A DNA stretch of 64,000 nt from Cordylochernes scorpioides (Eukaryota > Arthropoda > Arachnida > Pseudoscorpiones > Chernetidae). The notes beneath the pieces were generated by a model that was not told the origin of the DNA, searched no databases, and saw nothing but the letters and a program-made list of their open reading frames with translations. The translations under genes and the position numbers were made by a program. The stretch is from NCBI GenBank assembly GCA_030710605.1, contig CP092863.1:108416405-108480404 (forward strand). The letters are read 5' to 3'. Shown here one piece after another: positions 21,935 through 31,750 of this stretch (position 1 is the stretch's first letter; each line of letters opens with the position of its first letter).

Positions 21935-22075
21935 TTGGCTAAAGTGTCCTTTAGGGAAAGGTGTCCTCTTGCCGGAGAGTTGCTAAATAGTAAAAATGGT
22001 AATTTTGTAAATAAAAACTGTCCTTTATAGAAAGGTGTTCTCTAGCAAGAGTGTACTCTCATGGAGGTTCTACTT
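21935..22075. mobile_element. MITE fragment upstream of FKBP8 copy A exon 1
   Basis: AAAGTGTCCTTTAGGGAAAG to CATGGAGGTTCTACTTTT, the left end missing. It stops about 55 bp from the start codon and may lie in the 5' UTR intron. Confidence 0.7.
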
Positions 22076-22079
22076 TTAG

Positions 22080-22415
22080 TATTCTATATATAGCTAAATA
22101 TTCCATCGTGTTGGAAATTGCAGAAAAATATTTAAATACTTAATCAATTACTTTGCAAAAGGTTTCTCTTACAATTAATTATAATTAGCAAGCTTTCGAA
22201 TTTTTAAGAACTTTTCTACAGGCACATCTCTTCCAAATACATACATTTAAAATAAATATTTGTAAACAGCCCATGACTAGACTCAAAGCCCATCACATTC
22301 ACTTTGAATATTGTTTTTATAAAATTTTACTTCAATTATTTTCCCTGATACTTTGATATCCTTGTCTTTACCATCATCACTGTTGTTGTAGTTGAACATG
22401 TCAACACCTTGTCTT
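22080..22415. other. AT-rich stretch upstream of FKBP8 copy A exon 1
   Basis: No repeat, ORF or promoter motif that I can support. It may hold the 5' UTR intron. Confidence 0.4.
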
Positions 22416-22775
22416 GTTATCAAAATTCAAAACTATTTTAAAGGCATAAGATTCTTTTTGATATTAAACAATTTCTACTGCCCTTACTGCAATGGAAAAA
22501 TTAATTGGAGGGCCTGGCTCATCAGTGGTGAACCCTCCCAGCGGTTTCGCCAGTTTAATCTACCCTACTGCTGTTATATTGCATTTTTGGAACTTCCTTT
22601 TATAGTGATACTTTTGCCAGACTCTTGGAATGGGTTTTTTAGAAGAACTATGGACATAAGCTTTGAGGACAGTAGAATTACATACAATTATAAATATATA
22701 ATATGCTTCGAGCAATCGCTCTTCTGCAAATATCATTTTGTGTCTTTTTTATTAGAACATTTATAATATGATGCA
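22416..22775 (+). repeat. Family C single arm
   Basis: CAATTTCTACTGCCCTTACT, GGCCTGGCTCATCAGTGGTG, CGAGCAATCGCTCTTCTGC. Confidence 0.8.
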
Positions 22776-22824
22776 CTACCTTGTCTTGTAATATGGGTAA
22801 ACTGAGAGGTCAATTTTTACACTT

Positions 22825-23045
22825 CTTTCTTATCTCCACTCAATCATATTAAGGTATCAAGCTTGTAAAGCTTGTTGATGGTGTCTGCCTGGGAAGAGTA
22901 GAGCTCATCAATGGATGAGTCAATACAGTCAATAATGTGTTTTGGGGTTGCAGGTTGACACTTAATACATAGTGGGAAAACCTTGTAACCATTCTGGAAA
23001 GTCATTGTCTGTAGATGACCAGACTTAAGTCTGGAAATCAAAGAC
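22825..23045 (-). pseudogene. LINE ORF2 C-terminus
   Basis: SRLKSGHLQTMTFQNGYKVF, then PLCIKCQPATPKHIIDCIDS and KLYKLDTLI stop. The C..C..PKHIIDC pattern is the zinc-knuckle-like end of I/Jockey-type ORF2. Confidence 0.7.
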
Positions 23046-23232
23046 TATTGTTCTCTTGGGAGGACAGAACTTGTCCCTCTTGCTCTGTACCAGTCATGTG
23101 CAGCATTAGATTTCCATTCCTGCAGGCATTGGGTTTTCTATGTACTGATAATGGCATTCAACATTTTGTTGATTAAAATTGTGACCAGTTTCTATTATGT
23201 GTTGGGCTAGGAGTGATTTAAGGTCATAATTT

Positions 23233-23465
23233 CTTATGCTATGTTCTTTCATTCTGATCTGTATGTGGCTCTGTTTTTCTTATGCTATGTTCTTTCATTC
23301 TGATCTGTATGGTTCTGTTTTTCTTATGCTATGTTCTTTTATTCTGATCTGTATGTGGTTCTGTTTTTCTAAGCTATGTTCTTTCATTCTGATTTGTATG
23401 TGGTTCTGTTTTTCTTATGCTATGTTCTTTCATTCTGATCTGTATGTGGTTCTGTTTGTTTCTTC
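23233..23465 (+). repeat. 45-bp tandem repeat, five units
   Basis: GCTATGTTCTTTCATTCTGA recurs at 44-46 bp (23239, 23284, 23328, 23373 diverged, 23419). Confidence 0.9.
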
Positions 23466-23607
23466 TATATTGGTAGTGGTGCAGTTATCGCATGAATAAA
23501 TGGCTTTCTCTTTTTGATCCGGGTTTACCTTCTTGGTTGGTTTGATTATGGGTTTTCTGATAATGTTAGCTATTGCTTTGAAAAATGGCATAATTTATGG
23601 TAAACTA

Positions 23608-24325
23608 GCAGAATGACCCGGGCAACGCCCAGGTTTTACTCGATTAAATGTTTTTATTCAAATACTATTCGTTATAATTATAAATTGGCGCCGTGGATGT
23701 CACTCTTGTGAAACGTCCCGCTCCAAACTTTGTGTCAGAGAAGCGATATTTTTATAAAGAGATGATCTGGCTTTGTGTCTTCTGCTCGAATGAAAGTTTT
23801 TATGTTAGAATTTTGTTCCTGCACACTAAAAATGAACTGACTTCACCCGTGGTCTCAGCTTTTTGGAATTTTTCCCGATATAATTTTGTATCTGATAATC
23901 AAACATGATACAGCAATATTGTCATCATCATTTTCTGACTAAAAAAACAACTATTTTTGCCCAGAACCTGTCAATTTTATTTTTTATTGGCTAAAAATCC
24001 GATATTTTTTTCCAGATTTTTCTCTATGTCCTGTCAAAACACGTTTTACATGTACATTAGGTCAGCTGATATTACCTCCCATCTTCACCGCTAGAGGCGC
24101 TGCTTGCGAGCGAAAAGGCAAATTTGCAACGCAATTTGCAAATAACTCAAAGAATATTCGGGATAGAGACCTGAAATTTTCACTATAGGTTTTCCAGATT
24201 CTACTCTATATACTGTTAAAATTTCAGTCAGATTAGTTACGTATTGTAGACGTGTATAGCCGACATAGATACCCACATACATACATACATACATACATAC
24301 ATACACTGACTTTTATATATATAGG
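23608..24325 (+). mobile_element. CCCGGGCAACGCCC-type repeat, longest copy
   Basis: Runs from ACTAGCAGAATGACCCGGGC through GAAACGTCCCGCTCCAAACT and CTGATATTACCTCCCATCTT, ending in (CATA)n and ACTTTTATATATATAG. The microsatellite tail resembles RTE-like non-LTR ends, but I see no ORF. Confidence 0.6.
24268..24304. repeat. (CATA)n microsatellite
   Basis: Nine or so CATA units at the end of a dispersed repeat. Confidence 0.9.
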
Positions 24326-24329
24326 GATA

Positions 24330-24615
24330 TTCTTCTTCCTTCTTATCTCCAAACTGGGGGAAGTAGAATGTGTCTGTCTTTGTCATTAAGACTGGGAGCA
24401 CTACTCAGTAGCGCTTAGCTCCAAAAGAAATGGCCGCCTCTGACATGAACAGACGCCATGTGTAACTGCTCATAACATGGAGTACAAACGCTGCTCATCC
24501 TGTATCCCTGGAGCCCTTACAGGGTACTATCAGCCGGGCCAGCTGAGCCCAGGTTTTTTAGTGAGCTTGTTACTGCTCCCCCTCCTCCTTTTTTATCTGG
24601 GCTTGGGATCAGTAG
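24330..24615 (+). mobile_element. Family G retroposon
   Basis: ACTGGGAGCACTACTCAGTA to TTTTTTATCTGGGCTTGGGA. Confidence 0.65.
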
Positions 24616-24970
24616 TATGATAAATATTGATTTAATGGGGTTCATCATTATGTAGGAAGGTCATTTCACCCATAAATATGACAACTTTCCATGATGTAAA
24701 CACAGATAATGCAAAAAATCTCAAACTGAGCTCTGTTACTTTGAAAATTCTTCAACATTTTAGACATATGCTCTACTATAACAAATGAAAACATTAAGAT
24801 GCGAATGTTTCTTTCACAAATAAAACAAACTTTTACTGTCCTTACTGCGATGAAAAAATATTGGGAGCGCTTAGCTCATCAGTGGTGAACCCTCCCAGCG
24901 GTTTCGTCAATTTAATCTACCAGACCGCTTCTTTAGAGCTCTAATACTGTATTGGATCATTCTGCATATA

Positions 24971-26052
24971 CAGTCGAACCTCTTTAATTCAACACCCCAA
25001 GGGATCAGAGCTTTCGGTTGAATTAAAGGAAGTGTTGAATTAAGGTTAGATGATTAGCTAATCATCTAACTCACTAAAATAATATTTTTGAAAAATTGCT
25101 TTGTAATATAAATTAATGATATTAATTGAAACCATTGTATGTACTTTTTTTGTATTTATTATTTTATTTTCATGATTAACTTTTAGTATCAGGGACAAAA
25201 TGACAATAATACATATTTTTGAAACATAAATAATTACAAATAATAATTTATTCTAATTGAAGAATATAGCAGTTGAAAGGAAATAAATAAGGAAAATAAA
25301 AAGAAAATTTAAAATATAATTTAAAAATAATCATGAAGATATTTTTAAAAATTCCTTTATAGATGTCTGTTTTTGCAATGAAATCCTATTCAGGATGTAT
25401 TCCAGATGGTCTATTTTAAAAAAACATGCATGTCTTTCTTCCTCTGAAATGTGTTTTAAATAACAAAGTGTTTTTATTGTATTAAAGGCATCTACTGTTG
25501 CTGCAGGTGTTATTGATTTTGTGTTTAAATCTATTATAATCACACAGAAATGGGGAATATTGAAATAAAATGTTATCATAATCATTGTGGCTACAATTTT
25601 ATGAAGATTTATTTATTTAAAAGGAAATTATTTATAAATTTTAAAATAACTAAAATATTTCAATGCTGAAAATTGTAGAGAAAATAATATTAATTAGTGC
25701 ACGAAGCCTAAATTCCCGCGTAAAAAAAACAAACAAAACAATAACACTCACGACATTGCGCAACGGCACTGCAAAGTGAAACTTAAACTGAAACCAAAGT
25801 GTGCGATACGATCCTATCGGCGCCCGCCGATCGTCACCGCCGTAATATCTTTTTAGCGGCAAAGTTGTATGTAAAAAAACATTCATCTGTCGAAATTCGA
25901 ATTTTAAAATGGTCGAACTATCGGAACTGTCGTATTATCGATACTGTCGAATTACGGTTTGTTATTTGATAGGCCGGAGGTCGGGACATCAGAATATGGT
26001 CGAATTAAGGTAGTGTCGAATTTGCGTGTGTCGAATTAACGAGGTTATACTG
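24971..26052 (-). mobile_element. 1.08-kb pogo-like element, internally deleted
   Basis: Ends CAGTCGAACCTCTTTAATTC and (right, inverted) CAGTATAACCTCGTTAATTC, with TA on both sides. It is inserted in a family C repeat whose two halves flank it (24815-24970 and 26053-26180). Confidence 0.8.
25331..25585 (-). pseudogene. Possible C-terminus of a pogo/CENP-B-type transposase
   Basis: 84 codons ending in HLEYILNRISLQKQTSIKEF and LKISS. The final KQTSIKEF motif resembles the (K)Q(S/T)(S/T)I.DFF end of pogo/Tigger transposases, and it lies on the right strand inside a pogo-like element. DDE residues are absent. Confidence 0.45.
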
Positions 26053-26242
26053 TATATGCTACACTGAAGGGTGGAATATTTGAAATGGTATTTAAGTAAT
26101 CTATGGACATAAGCTTTTAGGACAGTAGAATTACATATAAATATTTGCATTGAGTAATGCTCTTCCACAAACAATAAGGACAAGGCCAGTTAGGTATATA
26201 AATATAGTTATCAGCGTCATAATCAATTCTTTCTTAATTCTG

Positions 26243-26360
26243 TCACCGTTTGCTTTTGGTTCAGTGGTAGAATGCTCGCCTGCCACGCGGGCGCCCCGGG
26301 TTCAATTCCCGGCCGATGCATTTTTTTTTTTTTACAATTTTTAAAACTCATTTATATTAT
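26243..26360 (+). mobile_element. tRNA-Gly-headed SINE
   Basis: A tRNA-Gly(GCC) body (GGTTCAGTGGTAGAATGCTC, CCTGCCACGCGGGC, GGTTCAATTCCCGGCCGATG) lacks the first acceptor bases. It is followed by a T run and TACAATTTTTAAAACTCATTTATA, the same 3' sequence as beside the tandem tRNAs. Confidence 0.7.
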
Positions 26361-26923
26361 TAAAACTAGCGGATGTGTACCCGGCTTCACCCGGGTTTTA
26401 TCTGAGTGAAAATTTGCCTAACGAATATTATTGATAATAATATTCGTTACATTATATATTTATATCTCTATATATATAAAAATGAATGTTTGTATGTTTG
26501 TTTGTCTGTTTGTCTGTCTGTATGTCCGGTATACAATTTCGCAGTAGTTCACTAATTCAAACAAAAATTTCAATACATAGGTAAAAGAATACGGGGAAGA
26601 CAATAGGCTATTTTAAAAAATATATAAATCAATTATTAAAACTATATATTTTTAGTCAGAAAATGATGATGACGATATTGCTGTATCATGTTTGATTATC
26701 AGATACAATATTATATCAGGAAAAATTCCAAAAAGCAGAGACTACGGGTGAAACCAGTTCATTATTTTGTATGCAGGAACAAAATTCTAACAGAAAAACA
26801 TTCATTCGAGCAGAAAACAAAAGCCAGATCATCTTTCTATAAAAATATCGCTTCTCAGACACAAAGTTTGGAGCGGGACGTTTCACAAGAGTGACATCCA
26901 CGGCGCCAATTTATAATTGTAAC

Positions 26924-27079
26924 TGTGCAGAGTATTAGGCTCATAGATTGTTGAGCTCTGGAAACCAAAAGGAGTAATACTCTGCTAGTGATCTCTTTTG
27001 ACTTGTATATATTAAATATAATATAATAGGAAATAAACTAATGCTTAGTTAATCTTGCCTCGTCTTGGATAACAACACA
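26924..27079 (+). repeat. 5' LTR of TRIM
   Basis: 156 bp, TG...CA, identical to the 3' LTR. Confidence 0.95.
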
Positions 27080-27087
27080 TGGTGGCA

Positions 27088-27444
27088 GCGGTAAACTGAA
27101 TTCATAAGGAAGGTCGTTGTTCGAAGAAAATTTGAAATTCGACATCAAGCAAGCTTAGAAGCGGTAAACTGAATTCATAAAGAAGGTCGTTGTTTGAAGA
27201 AAATTTGAAATTCGACATCAAGCAAGCTTAGAAGCGGTAAACTGAATTCATAAAGAAGGTCGTTGTTCGAAGAAAATTTGAAATTCGACATCAAGCAAGC
27301 TTAGAAGCGGTAAACTGAATTCATAAAGAAAGTCGTTGTTCGAAGAAAATTTGAAATTCGACATCAAGCAAGCTTAGAAGCGGTAAACTGAATTCATAAA
27401 GAAGGTCGTTGTTCGAAGAAAATTTGAAATTCGACATCAAGCAA
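27088..27444 (+). repeat. 73-bp tandem repeat, five copies, inside the TRIM
   Basis: Units begin GCGGTAAACTGAATTCATAA at 27088, 27161, 27234, 27307 and 27380. The first unit begins inside the primer-binding-like site, so each unit carries part of it. Confidence 0.9.
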
Positions 27445-27581
27445 GATTATGTTATCCAAGACGGAGGGACAGCCAAGACCAGGATCCAGAGAAGAGCCTC
27501 CCTTCAATGCCAGCCGTGCATACAAGATATGGAAGGGCAGTCAAGATACCTCGAAGGTTCCTGTAAAGTTAAGGGAGGAGA

Positions 27582-27737
27582 TGTGCAGAGTATTAGGCTC
27601 ATAGATTGTTGAGCTCTGGAAACCAAAAGGAGTAATACTCTGCTAGTGATCTCTTTTGACTTGTATATATTAAATATAATATAATAGGAAATAAACTAAT
27701 GCTTAGTTAATCTTGCCTCGTCTTGGATAACAACACA
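27582..27737 (+). repeat. 3' LTR of TRIM
   Basis: 156 bp, TG...CA, identical to the 5' LTR. Confidence 0.95.
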
Positions 27738-27883
27738 GTAACAAATAGTATTTGAATAGGGTACATTTAATAGGGTAAAACCCGGGCGTTGCCCAGGTCA
27801 TTCGGCTAGTAAATAGGTAAAAGAATACGGGGAAGACGATAGGCTATTTTAAAAAATATATAAATCAATTATTAAAACTATAT

Positions 27884-27983
27884 NNNNNNNNNNNNNNNNN
27901 NNNNNNNNNNNNNNNNNNNNNNNNNNNNNNNNNNNNNNNNNNNNNNNNNNNNNNNNNNNNNNNNNNNNNNNNNNNNNNNNNNN
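27884..27983. other. Assembly gap of 100 N
   Basis: A second placeholder gap. It separates a transposon fragment from the middle of a tandem array of MITE ends, so sequence loss or collapse here is likely. Confidence 0.95.
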
Positions 27984-28580
27984 AGCCAATGTGTCCTTTA
28001 GAGAGAAGTGTTCTCTTACCAGAGAGTTGCTACAGTAGAACTACCTCCCTGTAGAAGACAACATAATTGCAGAGCCAATGTGATCTTTAGAGAGAAGTGT
28101 CCTCTTACCAGAGAGTTGCTACAGTAGAACTACCTCCCTGTAGAAGACAACATAATTGCATAGCCAATGTGTCCTTTAAAGAGAGAAGTGCCCTCTTACC
28201 AGAGAGTTGCTACAGTAGAACATCCTTATAAAGGACAACCAAAGTTGTAGAGCCAAAGTTTCCTTTAGAGAAAGAGGTGTCCTCTTACCAGAGAGTTGCT
28301 ACAGTAGAACTACCTCTCTGTAAAGGACAACACCAAGTTGTGGAGCCAATGTGTCCTTTAGAGATAGAAGTGTCCTCTTACCAGAGAGTTGCTACAGTAG
28401 AACTACCTCACTGTAAAGGACAACACCAAGTTGTAGAGCCAAAGTGTCCTTTAGAGAGAGAAGTGTCCTCTTATCAAAGAGTTGCTAAAGAGTAAAAATG
28501 GCAATTTTGCTAATGAAGACTGTCCTTTGTAGAGAAGTGTCCTCTAGCACAAGTGTTATTTCATGGAAGTTCTACTGTAA
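27984..28580 (+). repeat. Tandem array of MITE ends, about 90-bp period, ending in a full right end
   Basis: GTTGCTACAGTAGAAC recurs at 28026, 28115, 28206, 28295 and 28388. Each unit is a CAGTAGAAC.. left end plus the GTCCTTTAGAGAGA..AGAGAGTTGCTA segment. The last unit continues to a normal GAAGTTCTACTG end. The array is cut on the left by the gap. Confidence 0.9.
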
Positions 28581-28634
28581 CTGGTTTGTTTTAGTGAGGT
28601 TTTTACTGAATATATCAGTTCTTAGGGGGTAGCA

Positions 28635-28902
28635 GGACCAAATAATTACAAGAAAATAAGACCTAATCAAAATAATTTAATAGTGTGTGACATTTCGGTA
28701 ACAGCATTGTTACCATCATCAGGCAAAAGAATAAATGAATAAACACAAGGTAATAAGACCAAATCTATGACCGAATAAATGAATAAATAATTATTTTGTC
28801 TGATGATGGTAACAATTCTGTTGCTGAAACGTAACACTATTAAATTATTTGGATTACGTCTTATTTTCTTGTATCTATAATCCAAATTGTGCTTTATCAG
28901 GA
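28635..28902. repeat. Foldback repeat family P
   Basis: ACAAGAAAATAAGACCTAAT to ATTGTGCTTTATCAG, with cores in both arms and a partial extra arm (AACACAAGGTAATAAGACCA) inserted at the centre. Confidence 0.75.
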
Positions 28903-28917
28903 CCAAATAAGAAATTT

Positions 28918-29092
28918 ATATATGACAACGTTTTCCCACTATGTACTAAGTGTCAACCTGCAACCCCAAAACACATTATTGACTGTATTGACTCATCCAT
29001 TGATTGACTCTTTCCCGGCAGACACCATCAAAAATCTCAAGCTTTACAAGCTTGATACCTTAATATGATTGAGTTGAGATAAGAAAGAAGAG
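28918..29092 (+). pseudogene. LINE ORF2 C-terminus, plus strand
   Basis: CTKCQPATPKHIIDCIDSSI, an in-frame stop, then KLYKLDTLI and GATAAGAAAGAAG. Confidence 0.65.
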
Positions 29093-29134
29093 AAAGATAT
29101 ATGACAACTAATAGGCAATAACTCCCCACCTATA

Positions 29135-29318
29135 TGTAGTAGAACCTCCATTAAAAGGACACCTCCCTGGAGAGCACCTCCCAACAAAGGACAGTTTTCA
29201 TAACCAACATATTACCATTTTTATTACTTAGAAGCTCTCAAGTAAGAGGACACTCTTCTCTTTAAAGGACACCTTGGCTTTGCAACTAGATGTTCTCCTA
29301 TAGAGAGAGGTTCTACTG
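29135..29318. mobile_element. MITE of the CAGTAGAACCTC family
   Basis: TGTAGTAGAACCTCCATTAA to GAGAGGTTCTACTG. Confidence 0.8.
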
Positions 29319-29339
29319 TATATGAAATGAAAGTATTAA

Positions 29340-29482
29340 GTAGAAATTTTTATTTTTCAAATAAACTTTCTACTGTCCTTACTGCGATGGTAAAATATTG
29401 GGATGGCCTGACTCATCAGTGGTAAACCCTCCCAGTGGTTTCAGTAGTTTAATCTACCATACCATAGTGGAGCTCTAAGTAG
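29340..29482 (+). repeat. Family C fragment
   Basis: TTTCTACTGTCCTTACTGCG, GGCCTGACTCATCAGTGGTA, and TTTAATCTACCATACC. Confidence 0.7.
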
Positions 29483-29535
29483 TCAGCCCTTCTCTATCTC
29501 TTCCCCTCTTCTTCTTTCTTATCTCCACTCAATCA

Positions 29536-29715
29536 ACAACAAGCCTTTATTTAGGGTCACTGACCCTATACAGGATTCACCAGAGGTATGCATAAGAACA
29601 AAGCAGTGAGACAAAGGAAACAACGATATAGACAGAAGAAAAAGAAAAAAAAAATAAGAAAGAGAAAGAGGGAAGCAAGAAAAACAACACAAAAAGAGTA
29701 GCAGTAAGAAAGTGA
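29536..29715 (-). mobile_element. LINE 3' end with 15-bp target duplication
   Basis: ATCTCCACTCAATCA is repeated at 29521-29535 and 29716-29730. Minus strand ends GAATCCTGTATAGGGTCAGT, GACCCTAAATAAAGGCTTGT. It is nested in an older family G repeat. Confidence 0.9.
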
Positions 29716-29730
29716 ATCTCCACTCAATCA

Positions 29731-30065
29731 TATTAGGGTATCAAGCTTGTAGAGCTTGAGACTTGACAACCATCAGGACTGGGTGAAGTAGAATGTGTCT
29801 GCCTTTGTCATTAAGACTGGGAGCACTACTCAGTGGGAGGCCGACTTAGCTCCAAAAGAAATGGCCGCCTCTGACATGAGGAACAGACGTCATGTGCAGC
29901 CGCTCCTAACATGGAGTACAAATGCTGCTCATCCTGTATCCCTGGATTAGGAGCCCTTACAGGGTACTATCAGCCAGGCCAGCTGAGCCCAGGTTTTTTA
30001 GTGAGCTTGTTACTGCTCCCCTTCTTCCTTTTTCATCCGGGCTTGGGACCGGCAAAGGCGGAGTT
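29731..30065 (+). mobile_element. Family G retroposon (host of nested LINE end)
   Basis: CATATTAGGGTATCAAGCTT to CGGGCTTGGGACCGGCAAAG; its left edge continues at 29508-29535. Confidence 0.7.
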
Positions 30066-30396
30066 ATGTTTTCCCCTTTCCTATGGAAGCTGTTATAAAT
30101 ACTTAGTGAGGGGGATGCACCTTAGATGAGGCTTTATTCTGTGGGAGATATCAACTAATCAAGGTTAAGATTAGATAAGAAGACAGCTTATTTTGTCTCT
30201 GTGAATAAATCCTCCCTAGCCATCTAAAGTAAGTTGTTCCCATCCAAATATCTTATCTTTCCTTTAATTATTGCTTATACTCATAAAACTGGAATTTTTG
30301 TTGCAATTTTTTTCATAACAGATTACTGAAAGTCTATAAGTTAAAAAAAAAAACAATTAATCCTTAATCAATAGAACAGATTCTTAAATTAGTGTT

Positions 30397-30660
30397 ATGC
30401 AACAATTGAACCAATTTTTTTCAAAATCTCTACCATTTCCCTTTCAAATCATCATCTTTAATTCAACAATCTCTAATTCAATACTTGCAACAATTCAACC
30501 AATTTTTTTTCAAAATCCCAACCACTTCCCTTTCAAATCACCATCTTTAATTCAACAGTCTCTAATTCAATACTTACAACAATTCAACCATTTTTTTCAA
30601 AATCCCAACCATTTTCCTTTCAAATCACCATCTTTAATTCAACAATCAATAGTTTAACCA
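30397..30660 (+). repeat. About 88-bp tandem repeat, three units
   Basis: CAACAATT(C/G)AACCAATTTTT, then CCCTTTCAAATCA and CTTTAATTCAACA in each unit. Confidence 0.85.
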
Positions 30661-30845
30661 ATTCTTCAAAATCTTCACACAGCAAAAAAAAAAAAAGGAT
30701 GTAAAGATACTAGAGGCCATTTTCAAGAAGCTTTGAGGAACCATAACCAAAATAGACAAGATCCATGTTAGTAGCAACAAGAATTTGCAAGCCGTGGGAG
30801 GGCACAGCTCCCATAGGAATAGTTCTTAGTAACAGTATTATATTT

Positions 30846-31085
30846 CCAAAGATTGATAAAGCACAATTTGGATTATAGATTATAGCTTGCATAAAAAATA
30901 AGACCTAATCCAAATAAATTAATAGTTTGTGACGTTTTGGTAACAACGCTGTTACTGAAACATCATACACTATTAATTTATTTGGATTAGGTCTTATTCT
31001 TTTGTCTGATGATGGTAACAACGCTGTTACTGAAACATTATACACTATTAATTTATTTGGATTAGGTCTTATTACCTTGTGTCTA
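30846..31085. repeat. Foldback repeat family P with duplicated arm
   Basis: One left arm, then two right arms in tandem (31000 and 31060 regions), the second core CTGATGATGGTAACAACGCT, GTTACTGAAAC at 31006-31036. Confidence 0.75.
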
Positions 31086-31232
31086 TTTCCAAAGATCATT
31101 TGTTGGTTGGAAGTTTAACAGAAAAAAACACAGCCACATCAACCTATGGTTTATTTAACTCCTGATGTTTCAGTGACTTGGTGTCACTCTTGTCCCCTGA
31201 GTTATAGTCTGTTAAAGAATTATTGGGATTTG

Positions 31233-31535
31233 AAACAAATCTTCCTTCTTATCTCCACACTGGGTGAAGTAGAAATGTGTCTGCCTTTGTTATTAAGACT
31301 GGAAGCACTACTCAGTGGCAGGCCACTGACTTAGCTCCAAAATAAATGGCCGTCTCTGACATGAGGAACAGACGCCATGTGCAGCCGCTCCTAACATGGT
31401 GTACAAACACTGCTCATCCTGTATCCCTGGAGCCCTTACAGGGTACTATCAGCCGGGCCAACTAAGCCCAGGTTTTTTTAGTAAGCTTGTTACTGCTCCC
31501 CCTCCTCCTTTTTCATCCGGGCTTGGGACCAATAA
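31233..31535 (+). mobile_element. Family G retroposon, 0.2 kb upstream of the C19orf12-like gene
   Basis: CTTCTTATCTCCACACTGGG to TTCATCCGGGCTTGGGACCA. Confidence 0.65.
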
Positions 31536-31710
31536 AAAGGTTATAATGCAAGATAATAAGACCTAATCCAAATAATTTATAAATAATCTGTATAAATAAA
31601 TTTTCTTTTATATTATAGATTATTTATATAATCTATAGTCCAAATTGTGCTTTGCCGCTTTATCAAATAAAAAGGTTGAATTATATTTGTTTGACTTGAA
31701 GAGTTTGTGT

Positions 31711-31718
31711 TATAAATA
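31711..31718 (+). promoter_or_regulatory. Candidate TATA box of the C19orf12-like gene
   Basis: TATAAATA stands 40 nt before the preferred ATG. With a normal 25-30 nt spacing transcription would begin around 31740, leaving a very short leader and excluding the first ATG at 31739. It could be chance in AT-rich sequence. Confidence 0.3.
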
Positions 31719-31750
31719 GAGGTAGTTCAACAGCAGCAATGTGGTGCAGA

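Larger units (their letters stand above)
24815..26185 (+). repeat. Family C arm interrupted by the pogo-like element
   Basis: The left part is 24815-24970 and the right part is 26053-26185 (CTATGGACATAAGCTTTTAG, GAGTAATGCTCTTCCAC). Confidence 0.8.
26924..27737 (+). mobile_element. Complete TRIM (short nonautonomous LTR retrotransposon)
   Basis: Two 156-bp LTRs (26924-27079 and 27582-27737) start TGTGCAGAG and end AACAACACA (TG..CA). I find them identical base for base. A primer-binding-like TGGTGGCAGCGG follows the 5' LTR at once, and a purine tract AAGGGAGGAGA precedes the 3' LTR. The 5-bp target duplication GTAAC (26919-26923 and 27738-27742) is confirmed by uninterrupted copies of the host repeat. 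The interior of about 500 bp has five 73-bp tandem repeats and no polymerase. Confidence 0.95.
26640..27812 (-). mobile_element. CCCGGGCAACGCCC-type repeat interrupted by a TRIM element
   Basis: The repeat runs from 26650 to 26923 and resumes at 27738-27812 (AAACCCGGGCGTTGCCCAGG). The interruption is the LTR element at 26924-27737. Confidence 0.7.

Noticed and set aside
23236..23499. 87-codon frame with repeats of MLCSFILICMW
   Set aside because: A 45-bp tandem repeat read in frame, with unit length variation and no start or splice context.
27088..27444. CRISPR-like direct repeats
   Set aside because: The 73-bp units are tandem with no unique spacers and lie inside an LTR element of an animal genome.
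28277..28495. 72-codon frame of SSYQRVATVELP repeats
   Set aside because: It is the tandem array of MITE ends; unit lengths vary between 89 and 93 bp, so no frame is conserved through the array.
29911..30129. EYKCCSSCIPGLGALTGYYQ-like open frames at several sites
   Set aside because: They recur in every family G retroposon in both orientations, so they are transposon-derived and not host genes, although conservation of the translation is noteworthy.
30397..30657. 86-codon frame with FPFKSPSLIQQS repeats
   Set aside because: It is an AT-rich tandem repeat without protein-like conservation.
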